Positions 56,783-64,000 of a stretch of 64,000 nt of DNA are shown here, piece by piece (position 1 is the first letter of the stretch; every line of letters begins with the position of its first letter). A program made the position numbers and the translations under genes. The stretch is from Mumia flava (lineage in GTDB: Bacteria; Actinomycetota; Actinomycetes; Propionibacteriales; Nocardioidaceae). Where the stretch lies: positions 2,604,001 to 2,668,000 of the forward strand of contig NZ_PGEZ01000001.1 in NCBI RefSeq assembly GCF_002797495.1, written 5' to 3'. The notes beneath the pieces are model-generated. The model worked only from the letters and a program-made list of their open reading frames with translations, had not been told where the DNA came from and ran no database searches.

Positions 56783-57861
56783 GCGACCGTCCAGGTGTCG
56801 TTGCCGTCGAGCAGCTGCTGGAGGTCGCCGGGCCCGCCGGCCTCCGTGGCGGTGGTGACCTGCTGGCGGGCGAGGTCGTCGTAGGTGGGGCGCTCCACCT
56901 GGCGGAAGATGCCGATCGGTGCGCGGTTGAGGTAGCCCGCGTCGGTGAGGCGGCTGATCGCGAACGCGGTCGAGGGGTCCTCGGCGTGCGCGTCGTGGGT
57001 GAGCAGCGTGGTCTCGTCGACATCGGCGACCTCGACCACGCCGATCGTGCCCGTCGCGTGGTCGCGCACGAGTCCGTGCTCGCCGTCGGGCCCGAACCGC
57101 ACGGGCCGGCCGTGCTCGAGCGGGATCACGGCGTGGTCCTTGGTGTCGCGGTCCTTGATCGCGTCGAACGCGCCGTCGTTGAAGATCGGGCAGTTCTGGT
57201 AGATCTCGACCAGCGACGTCCCGCGGTGTGCGGCGGCCTCGGCCAGCACTGCCGTGAGGTGCTTGCGGTCCGAGTCGATCGTCCGCGCGACGAACGTGGC
57301 CTCGGCCCCGAGCGCGAGGCTGATCGGGTTGAACGGGGTGTCGATTGAGCCCAGCGGTGTGGACTTGGTGACCTTGCCGGTCTCGGAGGTGGGGGAGTAC
57401 TGGCCCTTCGTCAGACCGTAGATCCGGTTGTTGAACAGCAGGATCGTGAGGTTGACGTTGCGGCGCATCGCGTGGATCAGGTGGTTGCCGCCGATCGACA
57501 GCGCGTCGCCGTCGCCGGTGACGACCCAGACCGACTGGTCCGGGCGGGCGGTGGCCAGTCCGGTCGCGATCGCCGGCGCGCGGCCGTGGATCGAGTGCAG
57601 CCCGTAGGTGTCCAGGTAGTACGGGAAGCGGCTCGAGCAGCCGATGCCGGAGACGAACGTGATGTTCTCGCGACGCAGACCGAGGTCCGGGAGGAAGCCC
57701 TGCACGGCCTTGAGCACGGCGTAGTCGCCGCAGCCCGGGCACCAGCGGACCTCCTGGTCGGAGGAGAACTCCTTGCCGGTCTGCGGCCCGCCGGCCGTCG
57801 GGATCCCGGCGAGCCCGTCGCGGGCCAGCGTGGGAGTGGGGAGAGTCGTGGGGGTGCTCAT
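56779..57861 (-). CDS. korB: 2-oxoglutarate:ferredoxin oxidoreductase, beta subunit
   Basis: 360 residues. TPP-binding subunit with CPGCGDYAVL, GIGCSSRFPYY, GDGDALSIGGNHLIHAMRRN and the LFNNRIYGLTKGQYSPT loop; the expected [4Fe-4S] cysteines are Cys41, Cys44, Cys75 and one near residue 218 (QNCPIF). Works with KorA to convert 2-oxoglutarate and CoA to succinyl-CoA with ferredoxin reduction. ATG overlaps korA's stop. Confidence 0.96.
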   Translation of the reverse strand: MSTPTTLPTPTLARDGLAGIPTAGGPQTGKEFSSDQEVRWCPGCGDYAVLKAVQGFLPDLGLRRENITFVSGIGCSSRFPYYLDTYGLHSIHGRAPAIATGLATARPDQSVWVVTGDGDALSIGGNHLIHAMRRNVNLTILLFNNRIYGLTKGQYSPTSETGKVTKSTPLGSIDTPFNPISLALGAEATFVARTIDSDRKHLTAVLAEAAAHRGTSLVEIYQNCPIFNDGAFDAIKDRDTKDHAVIPLEHGRPVRFGPDGEHGLVRDHATGTIGVVEVADVDETTLLTHDAHAEDPSTAFAISRLTDAGYLNRAPIGIFRQVERPTYDDLARQQVTTATEAGGPGDLQQLLDGNDTWTVA

Positions 57862-59759
57862 CGGGTGCCTCCGTCAGCGTTGTCGAGGCTCTTGGCTGCC
57901 TTGGCGATGTGCTCGGCGAGCTCGTCGGATCCGAACGGCATGCCGCTGACCTTGTTGTAGCTCTGTGCGTCGATCAGGAAGCGGGCGCGGATCAGGGTGG
58001 CGAGCTGGCCGAGGTTCATCTCCGGGATGATCACCTGGTCGTAGGCCCGCAGGACCTCGCCGAGGTTGGCCGGGAACGGGTTGAGGTGGCGCAGGTGGGC
58101 CTGGGCCACGTCGACGCCCATCTCGCGCGCCTGCCGGACACCGGCGCCGATCGGGCCGTACGTCGATCCCCAGCCGAGCACGAGGATCCGCGCTCGGCCG
58201 TCGGGGTCGTCGACGGTGAGGTCGTGGACCGCGATGCCGTCGATCTTGGCCTGCCGCAGCCGCACCATCCGGTCGTGGTTGTCGGGGTCGTAGGAGATGT
58301 TGCCGGTGCGGTCGGCCTTCTCGATCCCGCCGATGCGGTGCTCGAGACCGGCCACGCCCGGCGGCGCCCACGGCCGGGCGAGCGTCTCGGGATCGCGCAG
58401 GTACGGGAGGAACTCCTCGGTGGACGTCCCGTCGTCGTGGGTCGTCGTGTGGTTGGGACCCGTCGCGAACGCCGGGTCGATCGCCGGGAGCGTCGAGGCG
58501 TCCGGGATCTGCCACGGCTCGGAGCCGTTCGCGAGGTAGCCGTCGGACAGCAGCATCACGGGGGTCCGGTAGGTGATGGCGATCCGGGCGGCCTCGACGG
58601 CGGCGTCGAAGCAGTCGGCCGGCGAGGCCGGCGCGACGATCGGGACCGGCGCCTCGCCGTTGCGGCCGTACATCGCCTGGAGCAGGTCGGACTGCTCCGT
58701 CTTCGTCGGCAGACCCGTCGAGGGCCCGCCGCGCTGGACGTCCACGATCAGCAGCGGCAGCTCCAGCATCACCGCGAGCCCGATCGTCTCGGTCTTCAGG
58801 GCGATGCCGGGGCCCGACGTGGTCGTGACGCCGAGGTGGCCGCCGAACGACGCACCGAGCGCGGCGCCGATCGCGGCGATCTCGTCCTCGGCCTGGAACG
58901 TCGTGACGCCGAAGTTCTTGTGCTTGCTCATCTCGTGCAGCACGTCGGAGGCGGGGGTGATCGGGTAGGCGCCGAGGAAGAGCGGCAGACCCGACGTCCG
59001 GCCCGCGGCGACCAGGCCGTACGCCAGCGCGGTGTTGCCGGTGATGTTGCGGTAGCGGCCGGTCGGCATCGGCGCGGGTGCGATCTCGTAGCGGACCGCG
59101 AACGCCTCGGTGGTCTCGCCGAAGTTCCAGCCGGCACGGAACGCCGTGACGTTCGCGTCGCGGATCGCGGGCTTGCTCGCGAACTTCGTCTCGAGGTAGT
59201 CGATCGTCCCGTCGGTCGGGCGTCCGTACATCCACGAGAGCAGACCGAGGGCGAACATGTTCTTCGACCGCGCCGCGTCCTTGCGACTCAGCCCGAACTC
59301 GGCGACGGCCTCGACCGTGGTGCCGGTCAGATCGAGGGCGTGGACGCGGTAGTCGTCCAGCGACTCGTCGTCCAGCGGGGAGGTCGTGTAGCCCGCCTTC
59401 GCGAGGTTGCGCTTGGTGAAGTCATGACTGTCGACGATCACCACGCCGCCGGGACGCAGGTCCGGGAGGTTCGCGGCCAGGGCCGCGGGGTTCATCGCGA
59501 CCAGCACGTCCGGCCGGTCACCGGGAGTCAGGATGTCGTGGTCGGCGAAGTGCACCTGGAACGACGAGACCCCCGGGAGCGTGCCCTGCGGCGCGCGGAT
59601 CTCGGCCGGGAAGTTCGGCAGCGTCGACAGGTCGTTGCCGAACGAGGCCGTCTCCGATGTGAACCGGTCACCGGTGAGCTGCATGCCGTCACCGGAGTCG
59701 CCGGCGAAGCGGATCACGACCCGATCGAGCCGCTCCACCCTCAAGCTGTCGCTGGTCAC
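57858..59759 (-). CDS. korA: 2-oxoglutarate:ferredoxin oxidoreductase, alpha/gamma subunit
   Basis: 633 residues, fused gamma and alpha domains as in other actinobacteria. The gamma part (1-190) has RFAGDSGDGMQLTGDRF; the alpha part has GNTALAYGLVAAGRTSGLPLFLGAYPITPASDVLHEMSKH, GPGIALKTE and PEMNLGQLA. GTG start with AGAAGG about 8 bases upstream. Forms the korAB operon with rarD last. In many actinobacteria korAB lies near nuo, as here. Confidence 0.96.
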   Translation of the reverse strand: MTSDSLRVERLDRVVIRFAGDSGDGMQLTGDRFTSETASFGNDLSTLPNFPAEIRAPQGTLPGVSSFQVHFADHDILTPGDRPDVLVAMNPAALAANLPDLRPGGVVIVDSHDFTKRNLAKAGYTTSPLDDESLDDYRVHALDLTGTTVEAVAEFGLSRKDAARSKNMFALGLLSWMYGRPTDGTIDYLETKFASKPAIRDANVTAFRAGWNFGETTEAFAVRYEIAPAPMPTGRYRNITGNTALAYGLVAAGRTSGLPLFLGAYPITPASDVLHEMSKHKNFGVTTFQAEDEIAAIGAALGASFGGHLGVTTTSGPGIALKTETIGLAVMLELPLLIVDVQRGGPSTGLPTKTEQSDLLQAMYGRNGEAPVPIVAPASPADCFDAAVEAARIAITYRTPVMLLSDGYLANGSEPWQIPDASTLPAIDPAFATGPNHTTTHDDGTSTEEFLPYLRDPETLARPWAPPGVAGLEHRIGGIEKADRTGNISYDPDNHDRMVRLRQAKIDGIAVHDLTVDDPDGRARILVLGWGSTYGPIGAGVRQAREMGVDVAQAHLRHLNPFPANLGEVLRAYDQVIIPEMNLGQLATLIRARFLIDAQSYNKVSGMPFGSDELAEHIAKAAKSLDNADGGTR

Positions 59760-59890
59760 AGTCTGGCCCTTCTCTTCGAACGTGACCCCTTGCGGTCAGC
59801 CTAGGCGATCCGCGCAACGAATCCCGGCGACTCCACACTCTGGGAAGTCCCGAATCCCGAGACGACCCCTGACCGGAGTGCGAGACATGA

Positions 59891-59926
59891 GGACGGCCGG
59901 ACCCCCGGTTCGGGGATCCGGCCGTC
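59891..59926 (-). terminator. Hairpin terminator after the M28 peptidase gene
   Basis: GGACGGCCGGACCCC pairs with GGGGATCCGGCCGTCC (one bulged base) 10 bases beyond the peptidase stop codon. A short stem-loop suited to terminate leftward transcription; it also stands between the divergently ended korA promoter and this gene. Confidence 0.65.
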
Positions 59927-59935
59927 CGCGGTCGG

Positions 59936-61540
59936 TCAGCTCGGGGAGGAGTTCTCGAACGCCTGCCCGCTCTTGCCTGCGCCGTGCGACTTGCCCGGCT
60001 TGCGCACCCCGTTGACGGTCGAGGTGTCGAACGCGAACGTGATCACCGCGGTGGCGATCGCATCGGAGTTCGCGTCCAGCGCGTCGACGCTGACGTTGCC
60101 GACGAGCTCGGTGGACTCGGCGAGCTCGTCGTACAGAGCCTCGTCCTGGCCCTCACCGGTGAGGTTGTCGCAGGGCTGGTGGTAGCAGGGGTCGTACGAC
60201 GCTCCCGCCACGCCGCCGTACAGCGCGGCCTCCGCCTCGGTCTTCACGCCCTCCGCGCCGGTGAACAGCCCGCCGGCGGGGATCCCGATCGCGATGAACG
60301 GACCGTAGTCCGAACGACCGGAGAACTCCGTGTCCTGCGAGGGCAGGCCGGCGTCGGCGTAGTACTTCTCGAAGACGTCCTCGATCTCGGCCGAGCCCGG
60401 CGGGATGAACCCGTCCGGAGCGGTCCCGCTCGAGTTGTCGCCGTCGTAGATCCCGTACATGAAGTTCGGAGACCCGACCATGTCGAAGTTGAGGTAGAGC
60501 GCGATGTCGTCGGCCTCCGCTGCGCTGAGGTTCTCGACGTAGTACTCCGACCCGAGCAGCCCCTCCTCCTCGGCGCCCCACCAGGCGAACCGGACGGTGT
60601 TGTTCGGCTTGACCTTCTTCATCTGGATCGCCGTCTCCAGCAGCGCCGCGCTGCCCGAGCCGTTGTCGTTGATGCCGGCCCCGTCCTGGACGCTGTCGAG
60701 GTGGGCACCCGCCATCACGACGTTGCCGTCGTCACCGGCCGCCGTCTCGGCGAACACGTTGTAGGCGCTGCGGGTCTCCTGGGTGTAGTCGACGGTCACG
60801 GTGACGGTCGCGCCCGGAGTGGAGTAGAGGTTCTCGCCGGTGGCCGACGTGGCGAACACGGCCGGGATCGCGAGCCCGGTCGCGTCACCGATCATCCCGA
60901 CCAGCCCGGTCCGGCCCGGCTGCCCCTCGTTCATGATGATCACCGCGGAGGCGCCGGCCTCCTGGGCGTTCAGCGCCTTGACCGCGAACCCGCAGGTCCC
61001 ACGCTGCATCAGGGCCACCGCCCCCGAGGGGAACCCGGCGAAGTCCGCCGCCTCGCAACCGCTGGAGTTGCTGTTCGCTGGCAGGTCCGCGGCCGGTACG
61101 ACGACGTCGACCGGCACGAGCGGACCGGTGGCCGTCCCCTCCGGAACGCCGGAGTCGAAGTTGTTGCGGAGGAAGTCGACACCGTCGACGAAGTCCGTCG
61201 GATCGGGGGAGACCCGGATCAGCTCGGAGTTCTCCTCGAAGTACGGGAAGTCGAACTCCTGGACCACGGGGTCGTACCCGGCGCCCTCGAGCTGACCGAC
61301 CACGTAGTCGACCGACGCGTCGTAGCCGGGGCGTCCGGCGGCTCGGTCGCCGTTCGCGTCGGCGATGTCCTGGAAGGCCTCGAGGTGCTCCAGGACCCCC
61401 TCGGGCGTGACGGCCTTGGTGAGCTTCTTGACGGAGTTGTTGTTGGGGGCTGCGGACGCCGGGGGCGTCGCGAGGACGGCGCCGACCAGGGCCGCTGTGG
61501 CGGCTCCGGCTCCGATCGCCCTCAATGATCTGCGTGACAC
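59936..61540 (-). CDS. Secreted M28 zinc aminopeptidase with PA domain
   Basis: 534 residues. Signal peptide 1-30 with ASA-A cleavage; M28 metal ligands GAHLDSV (His, Asp side), INDNGSGSAALLE (Asp), WGAEEEGLLGS (Glu), NFDMVGSP (Asp) and CYHQPCDN (His). A protease-associated (PA) domain is inserted at about 135-245 (VALMQRGTCGFAVKALNAQEAGASAVIIMNE). It removes N-terminal hydrophobic residues from peptides outside the cell. The C-terminal tail is Ser/Gly/Lys rich. GTG start, weak upstream Shine-Dalgarno. Confidence 0.94.
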   Translation of the reverse strand: MSRRSLRAIGAGAATAALVGAVLATPPASAAPNNNSVKKLTKAVTPEGVLEHLEAFQDIADANGDRAAGRPGYDASVDYVVGQLEGAGYDPVVQEFDFPYFEENSELIRVSPDPTDFVDGVDFLRNNFDSGVPEGTATGPLVPVDVVVPAADLPANSNSSGCEAADFAGFPSGAVALMQRGTCGFAVKALNAQEAGASAVIIMNEGQPGRTGLVGMIGDATGLAIPAVFATSATGENLYSTPGATVTVTVDYTQETRSAYNVFAETAAGDDGNVVMAGAHLDSVQDGAGINDNGSGSAALLETAIQMKKVKPNNTVRFAWWGAEEEGLLGSEYYVENLSAAEADDIALYLNFDMVGSPNFMYGIYDGDNSSGTAPDGFIPPGSAEIEDVFEKYYADAGLPSQDTEFSGRSDYGPFIAIGIPAGGLFTGAEGVKTEAEAALYGGVAGASYDPCYHQPCDNLTGEGQDEALYDELAESTELVGNVSVDALDANSDAIATAVITFAFDTSTVNGVRKPGKSHGAGKSGQAFENSSPS

Positions 61541-61637
61541 GGTGGCATCACCCTTCGTCGGGAGAGCCGGCCTGCGGGCCCGAGAGCGCCGGACGCCCCT
61601 GACGCTAGGCGATCGGGCCGTACCGGGCCACCGGAGT

Positions 61638-62303
61638 TCAGGCTTTCGCCGGGAAGTCCGACAGCGGAGCCGTGGGGGCGTGCGGGGCGAGCGGGTAGCC
61701 GCGCGCGATCAGGTCGGATCGGAAGGCGTCCGGGGTGGTGAAGACGACCGCGTCCAGGTCGGCCTCCCGGGCGGCGGCGACGTTGCGCGGGGTGTCGTCC
61801 ACGAACACCATCCCGCGCAGCGGCCGTCCCGCGCGCCGCGCCAGCGCGGCGTAGATCGCGGGATCGGGCTTCGCGACCCGCTCCTGACCGGAGACGACGA
61901 TGTCGTCGAAGAGGTGCAGCACGTCGAAGCGGCGCAGCGCGTTGCCGAAGAGCTCGGCCGACCAGTTCGTCAGGGCGTAGAGCCGGATGCCGGCCGCGTG
62001 CAGCTCACGGACGATCTCCTCGGTCCCGTCGATCGTGCCGAGCAGGGACGCGTCGAAGTGCCGGCGGTAGGCCACGATCTCGTCGGCGTACTGCGGGAAG
62101 TCCACCGAGGCGACCCGCTCGGCCTCGTCCCACCCGCGCCCGGCGTCCTGCGCGTGGTTCCACGCGGAGAAGTCGAAGTCGTCGTCGGCGAGGAACCGGC
62201 TCGCCCGCTCGTCGCCGACCTCGGCGGCGATCGCCGGGTGCGGGTCCCAGCCGATCAGCACGTTGCCGAGATCGAACACGACGGGGTTGAGGTCGGGTGC
62301 CAT
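61638..62303 (-). CDS. HAD-superfamily hydrolase
   Basis: 221 residues. The four HAD motifs are visible: VVFDLGNVLI (Asp11), LTNWS, KPDPAIYAALARR (Lys) and FVDDTPRNV. Similar to the YihX/epoxide-hydrolase N-terminal-like phosphatases; the substrate is a small sugar or nucleoside phosphate at most. TACGTT lies 6 bases before the ATG (complement of 62310-62315), so a leaderless start is likely. Confidence 0.9.
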   Translation of the reverse strand: MAPDLNPVVFDLGNVLIGWDPHPAIAAEVGDERASRFLADDDFDFSAWNHAQDAGRGWDEAERVASVDFPQYADEIVAYRRHFDASLLGTIDGTEEIVRELHAAGIRLYALTNWSAELFGNALRRFDVLHLFDDIVVSGQERVAKPDPAIYAALARRAGRPLRGMVFVDDTPRNVAAAREADLDAVVFTTPDAFRSDLIARGYPLAPHAPTAPLSDFPAKA

Positions 62304-62343
62304 ACGTCGAACGTACCGCCGCCCACCGACCGTTCCGGACCGT

Positions 62344-62374
62344 GCGTGGCTCCCGGGCGCGCCGGGAGCCACGC
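62344..62374 (-). terminator. Hairpin between the subtilase and HAD genes
   Basis: Perfect 13-base arms GCGTGGCTCCCGG (62344-62356) and its complement (62362-62374) around a 5-base loop, 6 bases beyond the subtilase stop codon. Confidence 0.7.
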
Positions 62375-62380
62375 GCCGGC

Positions 62381-64000
62381 TCAGCGGACCCGGACGACGA
62401 CCTTCTTCGACGTCGACCGCTTGTAGCTGCGGGCGTTCGCGGGGACGAACGTCGCGGTGATCCGGTGCTTGCCGCGGCGCAGCTTGCGGCTGCCGAGACG
62501 CACCACGGCCTTGCCCCGCTTGAGCTTGGCCTTCCCGATCTTCTTCTTCCCGTCGCGGAGCACGACCTTGCCCTTGACGGCGCCGGCGCCGACCTTCACC
62601 CGGGCGACCAGCTTGACCTTCGTACGCCCGTAGCGCGCCCGCTTCGGCTTGGCAGCCAGACCGGTCCGGCTCCCCAGCTTGGGCACCGAGAAGCCGTTCG
62701 ACGCGCGCCACAGCGGAGCGACCGCACCGCGGCGTCCGGCGACGCGGGCGCGCACGACCGAGCCGGCGTCCGACGGCTTGATCACGTAGCGCGCGCCGCG
62801 CGCACCGGCGATCGCGCGCCCGTCCCGGGTCCAGCCGTAGCTGAACGACGTCGGTCCGCCGATCCAGGAGCCGCGGTTGGTGGTGAGCGTCGCTCCGACC
62901 GCGCGACGACCACGGGCCGCGGGCGCCTTCGTCGACAGCGGGAGGCGGCTCAGATCGAGGATCCCCGTCCCGCAGTCCGCCGGGACGCAGCGGGTCCCGC
63001 CCGAGGTGCTGGGGAACGGGCGGACCGCGCCCTTCAGCGCCTGCTCGACGACCGCCGGGGAGTACGCGCCGTGGGAGCGGATCAACGCAGCCGCGGCCGA
63101 GACCGCGGGCGCGGCCATGCTCGTGCCGGCGTCCTGGGCGTAGGTGGGGTTGCCCGGCGTCGTGTCGCTGGTGTTCATCGTCGAGAGCACGGCGCGACCC
63201 AGGATCGCGTCGCCACCGGGCGCCGAGAGGTCGACGGCCGCCCCGAAGTTCGAGTACGGCACACCGTTGCCCATCGCCGCGACCTTGCCGTCGGGGTTCG
63301 TGGCGGCGACCACCACGGCGCCCGCGCAGTTCGCCGGGGTGAAGGAGGCCGTGTTGATGTTCTCGTTCCCCGCCGCCACCACGACCGTGGCACCCCGGCT
63401 GCGCGCCGCGGCGATCGCGGAGCGGTAGGTGCTCGGGCAGTAGTTCGCTCGTCCGCCGAGCGAGAGGTTGATGACCTTGGCCGGGGTCCGGTTGCGGGAC
63501 GTCCCCGGGACCTTGACGCCGGCGGCCCACCGGATCGCCGCGGCGATGTCGGAGTCGTACCCGCCGCAGCGGCCCAGCGCACGGACGTGCTGGATCCGGA
63601 TGCCCGGGGCGTTGCCGGCGATGCCGATGCCGTTGTCGGTGCGGGCCGCGACGATCCCCGCGACGTGGGTCCCGTGCCAGCTGCTCGTCCGCGCCGGCGT
63701 GTTCGGGGCGCACACGTTCGCGCCGTACCAGTCGCCCTCGTCGCGCGGGTTCGGGTCGCGGCCGTTGCCGTCGCGCGCAACCGTGCGGGACGAGATCATG
63801 TCGTAGCCGGCCACCGTGCCCGCGTCGAGGTCGGGGTGGGCCGACCGGCCGGTGTCGATCACCGCGACGACCACGGAGCTGCGTCCCCGGGTCGCCGGCC
63901 ACGCGGCGTTGGCGTGCGTGCCGTAGGTCCCGCGGATGTTCCACTGGGCGCTGAACTGCGGGTCGTTCGGGACGGGTGCGGCCGCGATCGTCCGCATCCG
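62381..64000 (-). CDS. S8 subtilisin-like serine protease with C-terminal Ig-like domain (partial)
   Basis: 540 codons visible; the N-terminus, presumably a signal peptide and propeptide, lies beyond the window. Catalytic triad: Asp in VAVIDTGR, His in SWHGTHVAGI, Ser in AGTSMAAPA. Calcium/oxyanion Asn in VVAAGNENIN. After about residue 360 the chain continues as a repetitive Lys/Arg-rich Ig-like domain (KVKLVARVKVGAG, KGKVVLRDGKKKIG, RGKHRITATF). Likely secreted and wall-associated. Confidence 0.93.
   Translation of the reverse strand, partial: RMRTIAAAPVPNDPQFSAQWNIRGTYGTHANAAWPATRGRSSVVVAVIDTGRSAHPDLDAGTVAGYDMISSRTVARDGNGRDPNPRDEGDWYGANVCAPNTPARTSSWHGTHVAGIVAARTDNGIGIAGNAPGIRIQHVRALGRCGGYDSDIAAAIRWAAGVKVPGTSRNRTPAKVINLSLGGRANYCPSTYRSAIAAARSRGATVVVAAGNENINTASFTPANCAGAVVVAATNPDGKVAAMGNGVPYSNFGAAVDLSAPGGDAILGRAVLSTMNTSDTTPGNPTYAQDAGTSMAAPAVSAAAALIRSHGAYSPAVVEQALKGAVRPFPSTSGGTRCVPADCGTGILDLSRLPLSTKAPAARGRRAVGATLTTNRGSWIGGPTSFSYGWTRDGRAIAGARGARYVIKPSDAGSVVRARVAGRRGAVAPLWRASNGFSVPKLGSRTGLAAKPKRARYGRTKVKLVARVKVGAGAVKGKVVLRDGKKKIGKAKLKRGKAVVRLGSRKLRRGKHRITATFVPANARSYKRSTSKKVVVRVR

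Overview
The window is very GC-rich, densely coding DNA with many GTG starts, 4-base start/stop overlaps, menaquinone genes, a 14-gene nuo operon and KorAB. Together these point to a high-GC actinobacterium, most likely of the Nocardioides/Mumia/Aeromicrobium type. That placement is inferred from gene content and style, not from a search.

Layout. 1-5 kb: a partial anchored extracytoplasmic protein, an SGNH hydrolase, an AbiEi/DUF559-type protein flanked by two near-identical hairpins, and a secreted gamma-glutamyltransferase. 5-9 kb: a urate-to-allantoate operon (uraD, uraH, uricase, allB) divergent from an XRE-cupin regulator, with a candidate operator between them. 9-15.3 kb: two alpha/beta hydrolases (one fused to a cyclase-like region), a DUF1579-like protein, a DUF998 membrane protein, and a DGPF protein with its ECF42-type sigma factor. 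15.5-18 kb: allC and pucG, which carry allantoate on to ureidoglycine and oxalurate. 18.1-24 kb: an accessory island, partly less GC-rich, with a PH-domain protein, two membrane-anchored coiled-coil proteins, an orphan P-loop ATPase, an Apea/HEPN-type protein and a broken formamidase copy. 24-28 kb: a GntR-fmdA-(AtzH+AtzE fusion) operon with a FadR-type operator, plausibly the lower part of purine nitrogen use. 28-33 kb: two hypothetical genes and a large SWIM/SNF2 helicase. 33.1-35.2 kb: menF and menG, divergent. 35.8-51.8 kb: nuoA-N, complete and in canonical order, followed by a polyprenyl diphosphate synthase. 53-64 kb: a membrane-bound SpoIIE-type phosphatase/kinase-like regulator, a RarD-like transporter with an apparent CTG start, korBA, an M28 aminopeptidase, a HAD hydrolase and a partial subtilase.

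How the genes work together. MenF, MenG and the polyprenyl synthase supply menaquinone, the electron acceptor of the NuoA-N complex; KorAB feeds 2-oxoglutarate oxidation through ferredoxin. The purine genes release ammonia, CO2 and glycine from urate. Interspersed palindromic repeats (GGTCGAG...GATCGAGACC type) fill most long intergenic gaps, and three copies lie in frame inside nuoE. Many single genes look leaderless: a TAnnnT-like -10 box sits 6-7 bases before the start codon.
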